A stretch of 64,000 nt of DNA, taken from the NCBI GenBank assembly GCA_032768795.1, contig CP136490.1, positions 7,254,001-7,318,000 on the forward strand, given 5' to 3'. Of the stretch, positions 35,281-45,091 are shown in pieces (position 1 is the stretch's first letter; each line of letters begins with the position of its first letter). Source of the stretch: Tremella fuciformis (taxonomy: Eukaryota > Basidiomycota > Tremellomycetes > Tremellales > Tremellaceae). Below the pieces are notes generated by a model that was not told the origin of the DNA, did no database searches, and was given only the letters and a program-made list of their open reading frames with translations. The translations under genes were made by a program, and so were the position numbers.

Positions 35281-35543
35281 CGTGTTCGAGGTTTCGTAGG
35301 CCTTGCGTTCTTTCAGCTTTGCCTATACGATACGATATGACTCTCAGAGATGACTTATCGTATGCGAGACGTGCGCCGTATGCCAATCGCGCGCACGCCA
35401 CCTGGTTCAACAGGGTTTACACACAGTAGGCTCTGTGTCTACGCTACGACCGAAGCCGAGCTGTCCTCTTTCTCCGTACGAACCGTACACTGGCTGCACC
35501 GTAAGTCGACCCGTTCGTCGACCGTACCGTAGCCGTAGAGCAG
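35281..35543. other. Copia 5' untranslated region / unplaced 5' LTR
   Basis: A 263-bp stretch between the gag start and the miniature element. It should contain the primer-binding site and the 5' LTR of copia, but no TGG-starting primer site next to a repeat of the 3' LTR is visible. The composition (TCGTATCGTA, CGTACG steps) resembles the copia interior. Confidence 0.4.
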
Positions 35544-35617
35544 TGGGACTTTTAATCTGTTAAACAAAAGTGACCGGCCAGTCGAGTGTCAAGGGCATTG
35601 ATCGCCGTCTTGTAACA
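35544..35617 (-). repeat. Miniature element terminal repeat, copy 1
   Basis: A 74-bp direct repeat, identical by eye to 35775-35848 (offset 231 bp). It has TG...CA termini on both strands and is preceded on the minus strand by a purine tract, so it is the 3' LTR equivalent in minus orientation. Confidence 0.85.
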
Positions 35618-35719
35618 CTCCCCCTCGAGAGATGCCCGTTGATACTCTCGGAACCCGGAAAGCCACGTGTTCAACACCGTGCGCCTCCCCCTGCAGGCGG
35701 CATCCATGCGGGTGTGAGG

Positions 35720-35729
35720 ATCGAACCCG
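35720..35729 (-). other. tRNA T-arm / B-box-like sequence
   Basis: The minus strand reads GGTTCGATCC, matching the Pol III B box and tRNA T loop. The flanks allow a 4-of-5-bp T stem, but a 5' acceptor strand that pairs with the 3' part is not found. It is therefore a tRNA fragment or a chance match, not a tRNA gene. Confidence 0.35.
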
Positions 35730-35774
35730 CGCCTGTAACCTGCGCCTTCGTCTGCCACGCCCAAAGCGGAGACT

Positions 35775-35848
35775 TGGGACTTTTAATCTGTTAAACAAAA
35801 GTGACCGGCCAGTCGAGTGTCAAGGGCATTGATCGCCGTCTTGTAACA
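35775..35848 (-). repeat. Miniature element terminal repeat, copy 2
   Basis: The second 74-bp copy, identical to 35544-35617. In minus orientation it is the 5' LTR equivalent. No canonical primer-binding site (TGG...) follows it. Confidence 0.85.
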
Positions 35849-36090
35849 GGATCCAGCAATCCTCATACGTGGCTGACGTCATCCCATCGGACCATCCGAT
35901 CCGGGGCTCCTTTCGTGCCTCTTGGAGGCAGCGGAAGCAAAACCACGTGACTTTGAACAATGTTCTGGAAAGAGTGAGACGCGCAAGTGAGAGAGCTCTC
36001 GAGGCCATAAAGATACCTCACATAACACGAGAAGAATAGGGCAGACGGCAACGGGCGACTTCCACCAGTCGGAAGAGAGTAGGCGCCAAC
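35849..36090. promoter_or_regulatory. Promoter of the PPPDE-thioredoxin gene
   Basis: A 242-bp stretch between the miniature element and the next start codon. It must hold the promoter, so the repeat element sits very close to it. No specific site was recognised. Confidence 0.4.
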
Positions 36091-38058
36091 ATGTCCAAAG
36101 TTCAGCTCTACGTGTACGACCTTTCCCGCGGGATGGCCAAGTCCATGTCGCTCATGCTCACGGGCAAGCAGATCGACGGCATATGGTGAGTCGCAGCCAG
36201 CTCGTATATCGGGGAGGCTGTGCTGATCTACAGGCATACATCTGTCGTTGTCTTCGGAAGAGAGATCTTCTTTGGGCAGGGCATACTTGAAGCCAAGCCG
36301 GGCACTACGCATCATGGGCAGCCATTGCAGATCATAGAGTGTGGCACGACCCATATCGACGAGGATACGTTTCAAGAATATCTCGGCAATCTGCAGGAGA
36401 TGTACACCGCGGATGCGTACCACCTAATCGACTTCAACTGCAACCATTTCACGGCCGACGTGATCGGATTCCTGACCGGCGCGACCATTCCTGCTTGGAT
36501 TAGTGGTGAGTGGCAAACATGATTCAGAGGTGAGGCAGGGCTAATGTCAGGCTTGCCCGCCGAGTTCTTGTCTACGCCCTTCGGACAACAGATGCGGCCT
36601 CATATCGACGCCATGTTCCGCCGCACCTCTCCTTCAGAGCATCGCATCAATGGCTCAGTTCCTGCACCACTGCCCACACCTCCCCCCTCCGGCACGGCTA
36701 CCCCAGACACCACGGCTGCAGCTTCCGCAATCCTCAACGCCGTCGCTTCGCGTGCGGCTGCGCCACCGACACCGTCACCAGAAGTCTCGCCTCTCGCTCT
36801 GGTCTCCTCGGCCTCTCACTTCCAATCGATCCTGTCGCAGAATCAAGCTGTGATCGTCAACTTCACCAACACCCCAGGTTGCCCCCCGTGTCGGGTCATC
36901 AAACCGATTTACGAAGCACTTGCAGCCGAAGTTGCACCGACATATGCGTCGAAAGGTGTGCAATTCGTAGAGGTGGAGCTTGGCGTGGGAGAGGGCCGGA
37001 CGTTGGCTAGCCGGCATGGCGTAAGCGCCACACCGACTTTCCAGTTTTTCAAGGACGGTAAGAAGGTGGAAGAGTTGCGAGGAGCAAACAAGCGCGAACT
37101 AGAAGGCAAAGTTGAGGCATTCTTGGAGGACTGCTTTCCGCGTCACCCGCATCGCAAGATCTACCTGCCTGCCTTGGAAGCCATATCGCTCAGGCCGATC
37201 CAGGCAAACGCTGTGCCCAACTATCCACCCTTGTTGTCAAAGCTCGAGTCATTCGCCGGGGCGAACAAGGCTCACGTCGGTACTATTCGAGCCAAAGTTA
37301 TACCTCTGCTAGAAGCAAGAGCAAACGATGCCCTACCACAGGGCGCCGACAAAGCCGCCATCGCCGCCTGGTCGGAATCATCAGCAGCTCTGCTTGGATC
37401 CCTACAGCCGGCGGAGACGTTCCCCGTGGTCGACCTGATCCGCGTGGGGCTCATCTACCCCACTGTAGCCGTATCGCTTTTCACCCAAGCCCAGGCGGTC
37501 TTCGCTCGGATCCTGAGCTTGGCCGCCTCCCAACTAGCAGCATCTGTGACGGCCACCCCGAGGCCATTCCTCCTGACCGTCTTGCGCATGCTTACGAACC
37601 TTCTCGCCTCTTTCGAGCTGGCGAATCTCGTCTTGGCACCTGCATCCGCGTCTCCACTGCGCCCCGAGCTCGTGACGATCCTCGTCGAATCCCTACTACA
37701 TCCCGACACGACCGTACGGTCTGCCGCCGCGGCCGTCGCAGTCAATCTCTCGAGCTGGCGACACAGGTTGAGCAAGGAGACAAAGGTCTTGCCGGAAGAC
37801 CAGCCACAAGCGGAGTGGGAAATTGAGCTCCTCTCTGCTCTGTTGGAGGCGATCGGTCGTGAGGAGGACGAGGAGGTGGCGCACAGACTCCTGACTGCTT
37901 TCGCGTTGACGCTTTGGTACTCTCCAGCCTACGTCGGCGAGCTGAAGGAGCTGCTGGACGTCCTCAATGCCAAAGAGAGCATTGAGAACAAGGCCAAGGC
38001 GTGGAAGAAGAAGGACCTGAAGAAGTTGGGCGAGGAGGTGGCTACCAAGATCTGCTAG
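36091..38058 (+). CDS. PPPDE (DeSI)-thioredoxin-PUL fusion protein
   Basis: Three-part protein of about 620 residues. The PPPDE/DeSI isopeptidase fold has VQLYVYDLSRGMAKSMS, the catalytic His in IWHTSVVVFGREIFFGQG (across an intron) and the catalytic Cys in LIDFNCNHFTADVIGFLTG. A Ser/Pro linker leads to a thioredoxin domain with VIVNFTNTPGCPPCRVIKPI; the redox motif is C-P-P-C rather than C-G-P-C. The cis-Pro loop (SATPTFQFFKDGKKVEEL) follows. The C-terminal ~250 residues are an all-helical PUL domain (RPFLLTVLRMLTNLLASFEL; TVRSAAAAVAVNLSSWRHR), the module that binds Cdc48/p97 in PLAA/Doa1. Starts at ATG 36091, with two small introns near 36186-36233 and 36505-36548. A deubiquitinating or deSUMOylating role tied to Cdc48 is inferred. 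Confidence 0.9.
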
Positions 38059-38243
38059 AGCTAGACGGGAGAGATCCTTCGTTGTACATAATATGGCACT
38101 CGCATGTAATTTGGGTGGTTTCCAGTCGCCATGAGCCAGAATGGTCGTTCCTTTCTTGGTGCTGACCACGACACAATTATCATGACGCCATGCATCAAAT
38201 GCTATGTTACATAGCCCTGCAAAGACAACGCCCGACCGGCGCA

Positions 38244-39789
38244 TCAAGCCGACTTGATCTTCCTCTGGCCCAAGAAGGCGTCCTTCTCCTGGCGTGTCTG
38301 CCAGGTCGAGTGACCCTTGCCCGAGGTGTCGATGAACTTGAGGCTGATCTCCTCGAGGTGGGCGCGGGACGAGTGGATGCGGAGGGATTTGCGGAGGGTG
38401 AGGATTCGGCGCTTGGGACCGGGTGTGGCGCCCTTGAGCATGACAAAGTCGCCCTTGATGTCGCTGTACCTAGAGCTGTCAGCTAGGAGCCAAGATCTCT
38501 GAGCTAGTTGACTCACTTTTGCCAGCCACCGAGGGGGTTGATGGATTTGGGGGTGAGGTCAAAGTCGGTCTTGCCGCCGTCCTCGGCCTGTCCGATGCGG
38601 TAGATCTTGTGGTTGATCGAGCAACGGTTGTGGTAACCACGTTGACCGGCACGAGCGACGGAGAACATCTAGCACTGTCAGGAATGGATTCCAGAGAATA
38701 GACCGATGTTACGCACGACTTTCGACGGGTGCCAAGCACCGATACAGGCGACCTTTCGGAGACCACGGTGGGTTTTCCGGGGCAGTCTTGTGACACCCCA
38801 TCGCTTGATGACACCCTCGACACCGTGACCCTTGGTGACGGCAATGACATCGAGCATCTCGTTCTGCTCGAAGATCGAGGTGACCGGGACCTCCTTCTCA
38901 AAGTGCGACTTGGCAAAGTCGACCTTGTCGGCAACGGAACCACCGTTCACTTGGATCTGTGAATGAGCTCCGGTCTTCTGGCCGCGGAACCCGACGCACC
39001 TCCATCAAGTGGGCTTTCTTCTGCTTGAGGCCGGTTTTGCTGAGCTGGGTGTGGCAGAGGACGCGGACGACGGTGCAGTACTTCTTGATGCGCTCGAGCT
39101 CGCGGGAAATTGATGCGCCGCTGTTCTCCGAGTGCTTCTTGGCGTACCGGGTGAACGCCTTCTTCTTCGACTTGTACCAGTTCTTGTAGAACCGACGCTT
39201 GACCTCGTCCGAGAGGTGCTCGGCCCAGACGGTGGTCAACGATCGCAAGCCACGGGGAGTCTCGATGTAGCCGACAGCGCCGACAACAACCAGGGGAGGG
39301 GTCTCGATGACGGTGACAGCCTCGACGACCTCACGCTTGTGCATCTCTGCTCCGTTAGTCACTGATCCACCCTCGATAGTCCGTCACTGACTCGATCCTG
39401 GGCGGTCGAGGTCACGGACGACGTGGGTCATGCCGGCCTTGTAACCCATGCAGGCGGTGAGGTGGACAGGCTTCTTGGGGTCATCCTAACCGTCAGAACT
39501 GGTCCCATCCCTAATTCTCCTCGTCGACTCACCTTGGGGAACGCCTTTACGCGGCCACGGTGGCGGGCGGCACGCTTCTTCGGGACTGCACAGTCAGACA
39601 CAGCTCTCCCTCATTCAACATCTCTACTCACGGAAGGCAAGCGAACCCGAACGAGGCTCTTCGTACTGCGAAAGTCAGCTCTGGCTCTCAAATCCCCATT
39701 CCCCCTCCCGCTCCCAACACTGTGCGCCCTCCAGCATTGCCTTATACACGCTCTCGCAAGGAAGTCGAGCTGACCTTTCGGTGAGACAT
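38244..39789 (-). CDS. RPL3: Ribosomal protein uL3 (Rpl3)
   Basis: Large-subunit ribosomal protein that reaches the peptidyl transferase centre. After MSHRK and a spliced [12 protein letters not shown] it runs through [20 protein letters not shown] (exon edge), [40 protein letters not shown] and [20 protein letters not shown]. The W-finger block [13 protein letters not shown] follows. The His of KTHRG (the methylated His243 in yeast) and the Trp of GAWHP (yeast W255, site of trichodermin/anisomycin resistance changes) are both wild-type. The end is [13 protein letters not shown]. At least five short introns, concentrated in the 5' half, as is common in basidiomycete ribosomal protein genes. 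It is convergent with the previous gene (185-bp gap). Confidence 0.97.
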
Positions 39790-40276
39790 CTCGGCCGGTG
39801 TCGTCGAACGTCGGTTGTCGAGAAGAGAAAACGAGACGAATCAAAGAGCCTTGAAGCTGCCGTCAAACCTGCAAAGAGTCCCCTCGCAGGTCCAATAGTG
39901 AGCCTGACATCGAACGTTCCTGAGGAACCCTTTACACCTTTTCGGCGTTTCGGCAATTCACGAAACAAGTAGACTCTTATCGCCGAAAGTACCGGCGATT
40001 TCGCAGGGGGGAGTTCTCAAGCTCTGTTGTGATGCCTCGTCCGAATCAAGCGCTCAATGTCGGCGCAGCTGCCGTCGTCACGACCACGACAACCGATGAT
40101 GGGACTTTAACAAGAATGTGGATGAGACCACCTTTCATCGCCACACCAGTCAGAGGATGTATATCCTTTGACTCGTGACCCCAGCGCATATACGCGGCTT
40201 ACGGTCGCGTCAAACAGCTTGACCTCAAGGTCAATGTCCACTCCCTACCACTGAGCATGACGCTGGCTGGCCCAGG
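39790..40276. promoter_or_regulatory. Divergent promoter, RPL3 / membrane protein
   Basis: The 487 bp separating two divergent start codons, so both promoters are here. No gene is seen. I did not recognise a specific ribosomal-protein promoter motif. Confidence 0.45.
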
Positions 40277-42294
40277 ATGCTCATAGTACTACTGATACTG
40301 ACCCTAGCTGGGCTGGCTGGAGCTCAGTCAAGTGCGGCAAGCAGCACTGCGTCTGCCAGCCAGTCTGCCGGGAACTGTCGCTACTCTGGCTCGCTCACGT
40401 CCTGTCCCTCTCCTGACGCTGGTCAGCGCTGATGTCCAGAGACTACCTGTCATGCGAGAAGTCGTCCATGTCCACGACGACGTTGGTCGGCGCGGGCATC
40501 GGTGTGACTGTCGCCATATTTGCCGTGATATTCGGTATCGTTTGGCTCTCCAAGCGGAGCAGCCGCAAGAAGGCTGCCTCGTCTCGCTCGGCGCCCAGCT
40601 CTCCAGTGAGACCTAGCAGACCGGTCCGGTCTGCTCCCAAAAATGAAGAGGCAGATTCTGCGGAGGATCGGGCCCCAAGAGAAAAGGAAAGGCGGAGCTC
40701 GACCGACAAGAAGGCCCTTCAGGCGACGGTGGAGGATGGAGATAGTCAGGAGGAATACGAAGAATCAGCACCGCAGTACTCTCCACCTCGACGACCACAG
40801 GCTCGACCCCTACAAGCCCCTCCGCCGGGACATCGCCGGCGACCCGACCTTCAGCGCGCTGACGAGGGCTCGCCGGTCGAGCCTGTCCCGTCGCGCGAGC
40901 TGTATCCGTCCAATCCCTCTCCTAAGCCTCGCCATCTGCAAGAGTCCCGTAGGGGAGCTGCTGCAAATGCGAGGCAAGCATCTGGCCAGCAGCCACAAGG
41001 CGAGAAGATCCCGCCTATACCGCCATTCAGAGCAGAGCGGCAAGGCTCGACGACGGAGATTCCTCCGTCTCAGCCACTGCAGTCGCAGCGGACCAGGCTT
41101 ACCTCTGCCTCGTCGGTGTCTTCCGCCTCGTCAGGTGCTTCGGCGTCATCTGCCTCTATACCTCCTATCCCACCGTTCAATCCCCAGCGCCATGCCACAA
41201 GACTGGCAGAAGCGCAAGCGCAGCCGACCCCAGTCACCGTGCCGACTAAACCAGCCCCGACTCCCTCGGGCGGGCGCTCCGATACAAACACTCCTTCCCA
41301 GTCCTCACGTCAGTCCAGGCCGGCCCCTACTCCTTCCAGACCCGAAGGAGGATCCCGACCGACGCAGGGAACAACAAGGCCGCTTGATATACGCAAATCC
41401 GTTGCGCGTCCTTCCAATGCTCCCCCGTTCCTGGTACCGGAAAGAGGCGGCGGGACCAGGCGCTCGGTATTGCCAAGCTATTATGAGCGTCCTGTGTCTA
41501 GTATGAGCACGGCTACGGGCAGAGTGAGTGTGAGGCAGAGCAGTATGCTGCAAGACGCCCCTCCTCTGCCTGCGCACAGTACCCGTCCCAACGCAGACGG
41601 GCTGGGTGACGTGATACCTCCAAGGTCAAATCCGAAGAAGGGCGGTTCAGCACCCAGAACAAACAGAGAGCAAGGCGAGGACAACAACCAAAGACAGGGC
41701 CAAGGTCGTAAGGGAGGCAGTGAGGCAGACAACAGGAGCCTGAAGACTGCGACAGCACCGGCCAAAGACTCCTTGGCCCCTCCCTCTCCAATTGCAGAAG
41801 CCAAGAAAGGCACCAGCGCAACCCCCGCTCCATCACCAGGCGCCTACGATGGCCTTGCACCGCCCACCGCAGAACCGAAGTCAAGGAAGGGCTCGCCCTC
41901 TGCCAGTCGCTCCCCAAGTCCCTCTCCGCCTAAGGAGAACAGACTTCCTTCGCCAGAAGAAGAAGAGATATCTCCCAAGACCACGGCGGCCCCCAAGAAG
42001 AAAGAAGCCACGAACACCTCTCCTTCCCCCTCTGACTCAGTAGCCGAGAATGCGAGTACCGAGCGAGAGACCATCAAGTCACCCGCTGGGAAGAAAAGAC
42101 TCGCGCGGCCGCCTGACCCGCCAGTGGACGAGTCTAGCGCTTCCGACTCGGACGACCCAGCGCCTCTGAAGAAGCCAGTGAGGCGAAGGAAACCTGGACA
42201 CGAGGGAAAGTCGTCGCATCAGGACCGGGAGAGGGGGACTGCGGTAGCTAAAGAGAGGGCGACGAATGCGTCGAGGAAGGAGGGGATGATCTAG
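40277..42294 (+). CDS. Type I membrane protein with proline-rich cytosolic tail
   Basis: Not a family I recognise. ATG 40277 gives a signal peptide (MLIVLLILTLAGLAGAQS). A short Ser/Ala-rich ectodomain with Cys pair NCRYSGSLT...LSCEKSS follows. A 41-nt intron (40399-40439) joins this to one transmembrane helix (TLVGAGIGVTVAIFAVIFGI) and a stop-transfer RKK cluster. The remaining ~570 residues are disordered, Pro/Ser/Lys-rich. They contain two near-identical motifs (KIPPIPPFRAERQ and SIPPIPPFNPQRH) plus KENRLPSPEEEE and several PxxP stretches that could bind SH3 or WW domains. The plan resembles fungal wall-stress or polarity anchors (Mid2/Axl2-like layout) without sequence identity. An alternative shorter product could start at the ATG at 40432. 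Confidence 0.7.
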
Positions 42295-42412
42295 CTTTTC
42301 TGCTCATGAACCTGATCTCGCGACAGAAAGGGGAAAGTGCCACTCTGCCACATCGCCACTGTCGGTTGGACATCTTGGCGCAGTTCGTATCTCTTTCACG
42401 CTTGCATTGTCC

Positions 42413-43537
42413 ATGATCATGTCGTCCGAGAGCGTCGCAGGACCTTCAAACTACTATTTACAGCATGCGCAGCTGATCAAGCAAGGCGCCGAAGCGGTCA
42501 GCTGCCTTCACACCGCCTGCTTTCAGCTGACGAGTAGCGTGTCTACCTCCTACCCTCCCTTCTCCCTTCTCCCAGTGTCTTCTGGCCAAAGCAGTCCGGC
42601 GGTACTCCTGGTGCATTCTCGACTGCGTCCCTGCGAGACAATCTCCCGACAGGCGAAGGAGGCGTGATACTGAAACACCGCTTCCCCAAGACGTACCGGC
42701 ATCCGACGCTCAATTCGTCCCTTACGAAATCGAGATTATCGTATGAAGCTCGGGCGCTTGCGAGATGTGCCAAGGCGGGCTTGAACGTCCCAAAAGTCTT
42801 GTGGGTGGATGAGAAGGCTGGAGTGCTGGGTTTGGAACGTATACATGGCTGGAGCATACGGGAGATATTGGGTGGAGGGGCGGAGGGGGAGATTGAGGGA
42901 GAGGTCGAGGAGGAGTTGGCGGACGGTGAGGATGCTCCGGCAGATGAGGCTGCGGCAGGGATGGGAGGCTCGGATACTCTAGAGGCGGATAATGAAGGAG
43001 CTAGGGCCATCGCAAGTGCTGGGATCTCCCTTGGTCGGCTCTTGCCTAGTCGTGGTGGAGTTGAGCTGATCCAGCAGAGAGCTTGATGTCTGCTGTCGGC
43101 AAGGAGCTGGGGCGCCTACATGCCCTCGGGATCATCCATGGAGACCTCACGACGAGCAACATGATGCTGCGCCTCACACCGGGGATAGGCAAAGGCTATG
43201 AGATCGTCAGTCCTCTTGAACCCTTCTCGGGGGATTGGCAGTATAGGCGAGGGCTGACTCGCAGGTGCTCATTGACTTTGGCCTCTCTTCTTCTGGCACC
43301 TTCGCCGAGCATTACGCGGTCGACCTCTACGTCCTGGAAAGAGCATTTGCTTCGACCCATCCTGCATCTGAAGGCTTGTACGCCGGGGTGCTAGACGCAT
43401 ATGCCGTCGAGATGGGCGCGAAGAAGTGGAAGCCTATAGAGCTCAAGCTCAAAGATGGTCAGTGGCCACTCCAGAAAGCAAGGCGTAGCTGACGGTCAGT
43501 CCGGCGGCGTGGGCGGAAGCGCGATATGACAGGATGA
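42413..43537 (+). CDS. BUD32: KEOPS/EKC kinase Bud32 (PRPK)
   Basis: Small atypical kinase/ATPase of the KEOPS complex, needed for the universal t6A modification of tRNA. After MIMSSESVAGPS and an intron come the blocks VILKHRFPKTYRHPTLNSSL, TKSRLSYEARALARCAKAGL and NVPKVLWVDEKAGVLGLERI. The catalytic loop is LGIIHGDLTTSNMML (H-G-D-L-T-x-x-N). The DFG segment is VLIDFGLSS, joined over an intron, then AVDLYVLERAFASTHP. A final intron (about 43459-43502) adds the conserved basic C-terminus VRRRGRKRDMTG, typical of Bud32. An acidic, low-complexity insert (GAEGEIEGEVEEELADGEDA) in the N-lobe/C-lobe linker is unusual for this normally minimal kinase. Four to five introns. It is convergent with the GATA factor gene. 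Confidence 0.93.
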
Positions 43538-43839
43538 TATGTTGCTCTGCCCAGACATACAGATGCATGCACTTTGTGCTGATTATTCTCACGCCCGAAC
43601 GGACTGATGTTACACCCAAGAGGGACATACACTAGCGATACAAGACAGGAGCCCATGTCCTCAACGGCAGATTGGCATCAAGTCGACATACACTCGGTTA
43701 CGCCAGCAATGACAACCCAAAGCACCAGCAAGAGCAAGTGGCAGAACAGACTGAGCATACGACCCCTCTCTTTCCTAATCGACTGTTCCGGGCGGATGTC
43801 CTCCAACTCGCTCCGATCCAAGATTGTTACACAGCCTGA
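43538..43839. other. Convergent 3' intergenic region
   Basis: A 302-bp gap between two convergent genes. It is expected to hold both polyadenylation regions. No other feature is seen. Confidence 0.45.
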
Positions 43840-45091
43840 TCAAGTACTATAGGGCGACGTCGGCGGACGCCGCGGAGCGAAGATCGCCTTCGAATAAGCA
43901 GACGGCGAAGTCTGTACGAGGGCAGGCTGGTATGACCTCGGCGTTGGGCTATGCTCCTCTCTCGGACGGTGGACATCAAACATGCTCCTCTTTGCTTGCA
44001 GCGCAAGCGGCGAGGGAGAAGGGCTCGCAAGAGGCTTGCCATGGGACGCTTCTTGAGGAAAAGGCACGTCGCCTGGTGAATGAGAGATAGGCGGCGGCAC
44101 CGGGCGCCAGAACGAGCGCAACGCTTGTGGCTCCTGTGCGACATCATGCCGTGGAGGCGAGAGCGTGAAAGGGGAGGATGGCGGGTTATCTGGCCGAGAA
44201 GACGGGCCGGCGATAGGAGGCGAGAGGTGGCTGGCGCGAGATGACGAGCTGGGTGAAGAGGCGTCCTCGTTGGTGCCTCCCTCCGGAGACGACTCCTGCT
44301 CATCAGCTTGTCGAAACAACGGCGTTTTCAAGTGAGCTGACTTTGGGCCGAGCGAGCGCGAGGAGTAAAGTGGCCCCTTCCACATCTTCGGGATACCCCT
44401 TGGATGGGCGATTGACCCGTGCTCGTCGAGGCCGCCGACCAGAGTTGATGGTAGGATCGCGTCGCACGCCGTGCTCGATCCACTGGTCGTGAGCTCGACA
44501 TCAATTATCACCAAAGAGCTCACGTAGAGCCCGCAGGCGTTGCACACGCGTGCTTTGGAACCGTCGGGCATGTCGGGTCGACGCCACATGACGGTCTGTT
44601 CCTGTCACTCAGCGGTCGCTGAACGCGGGCGAGTCGAGTGCAGTTCGAGCAGATTTCAGATAGACGAGCGGAGTGACATGACTACATGAGCGAAACAGGG
44701 CTCATGATGGGGTTCGCGCCAGGTGGTGTCAGTTCCGAGAAAGGGGTGGTATTTGAATGGTGGAAGCTTCTTCAACTTCAAGGTCGACACCCACCTCGGT
44801 GCATCCGCAAAAGTCGCATATGCCAGGGGCGACATGTCGGCCCTGCGAGCCGGTCCGTCTCCCCAGCCCCGGCCCCAGCACCTGCCCTTGGCCATGCCCG
44901 TGCGCATAGGCATGCCCGGGCGAGCGAGAAAGCCCTGCCGGCCCCACTCGATGTCTCCGGAAGTGGGCTGGGTCCCCAATTTCCTCGAGCACATCGTCGT
45001 CTTCCTCTTCATCGTGCAGAATGGGCTTGCGGTCTTCGTCGTCGTTGATGAGGTCCGCGAGCGTGAGACGGTGCGGCCGCGCAGGTGGCAT
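43840..45091 (-). CDS. GATA-type (Ash1-like) zinc-finger transcription factor
   Basis: Nuclear DNA-binding factor. From ATG 45091: PARPHRLTLADLINDDEDRK, acidic EEEDDDVLEE, then a Gly/His-rich stretch. The single zinc finger is split by an intron (about 44597-44794, near 198 nt, much longer than its neighbours). ICDFCGCTE joins TVMWRRPDMPDGSKARVCNA then CGLY in phase. This gives C-x2-C-x21-C-x2-C with the W-R-R of GATA factors. The four-residue-longer loop recalls Ash1-type fingers. The C-terminal half is Ser/Pro-rich (EEHSPTPRSYQPALVQTSPS). A spliced 5' leader is likely because a gtaggt...cag intron ends one base before the ATG. Fungal relatives act in nitrogen control, mating or differentiation. 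A target cannot be named. Confidence 0.75.

Larger units (their letters stand above)
35544..35848 (-). mobile_element. Miniature LTR element (TRIM-like), 305 bp
   Basis: Two identical 74-bp direct repeats flank a 157-bp core with no coding capacity. On the minus strand each repeat begins TGTTACAAGACGG and ends AAGTCCCA, i.e. TG...CA ends. The second copy is directly preceded by the purine tract CTCGAGGGGGAG. This is the plan of a terminal-repeat retrotransposon in miniature. The purine tract and TGTTA start match those at the copia 3' end, suggesting mobilisation by copia-type machinery. The core carries a tRNA T-arm-like GGTTCGATCC. The flanking 5-mers (AGCAG and GGATC) do not match, so no target-site duplication is seen. 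Confidence 0.6.

Noticed and set aside
35690..35775. Possible tRNA gene on the minus strand (GGTTCGATCC)
   Set aside because: The T arm is partly formed, but no 5' acceptor strand pairs with the 3' strand and no convincing anticodon arm was found.
38207..39365. Plus-strand frames opposite RPL3
   Set aside because: They mirror the highly conserved uL3 exons and have no independent support.
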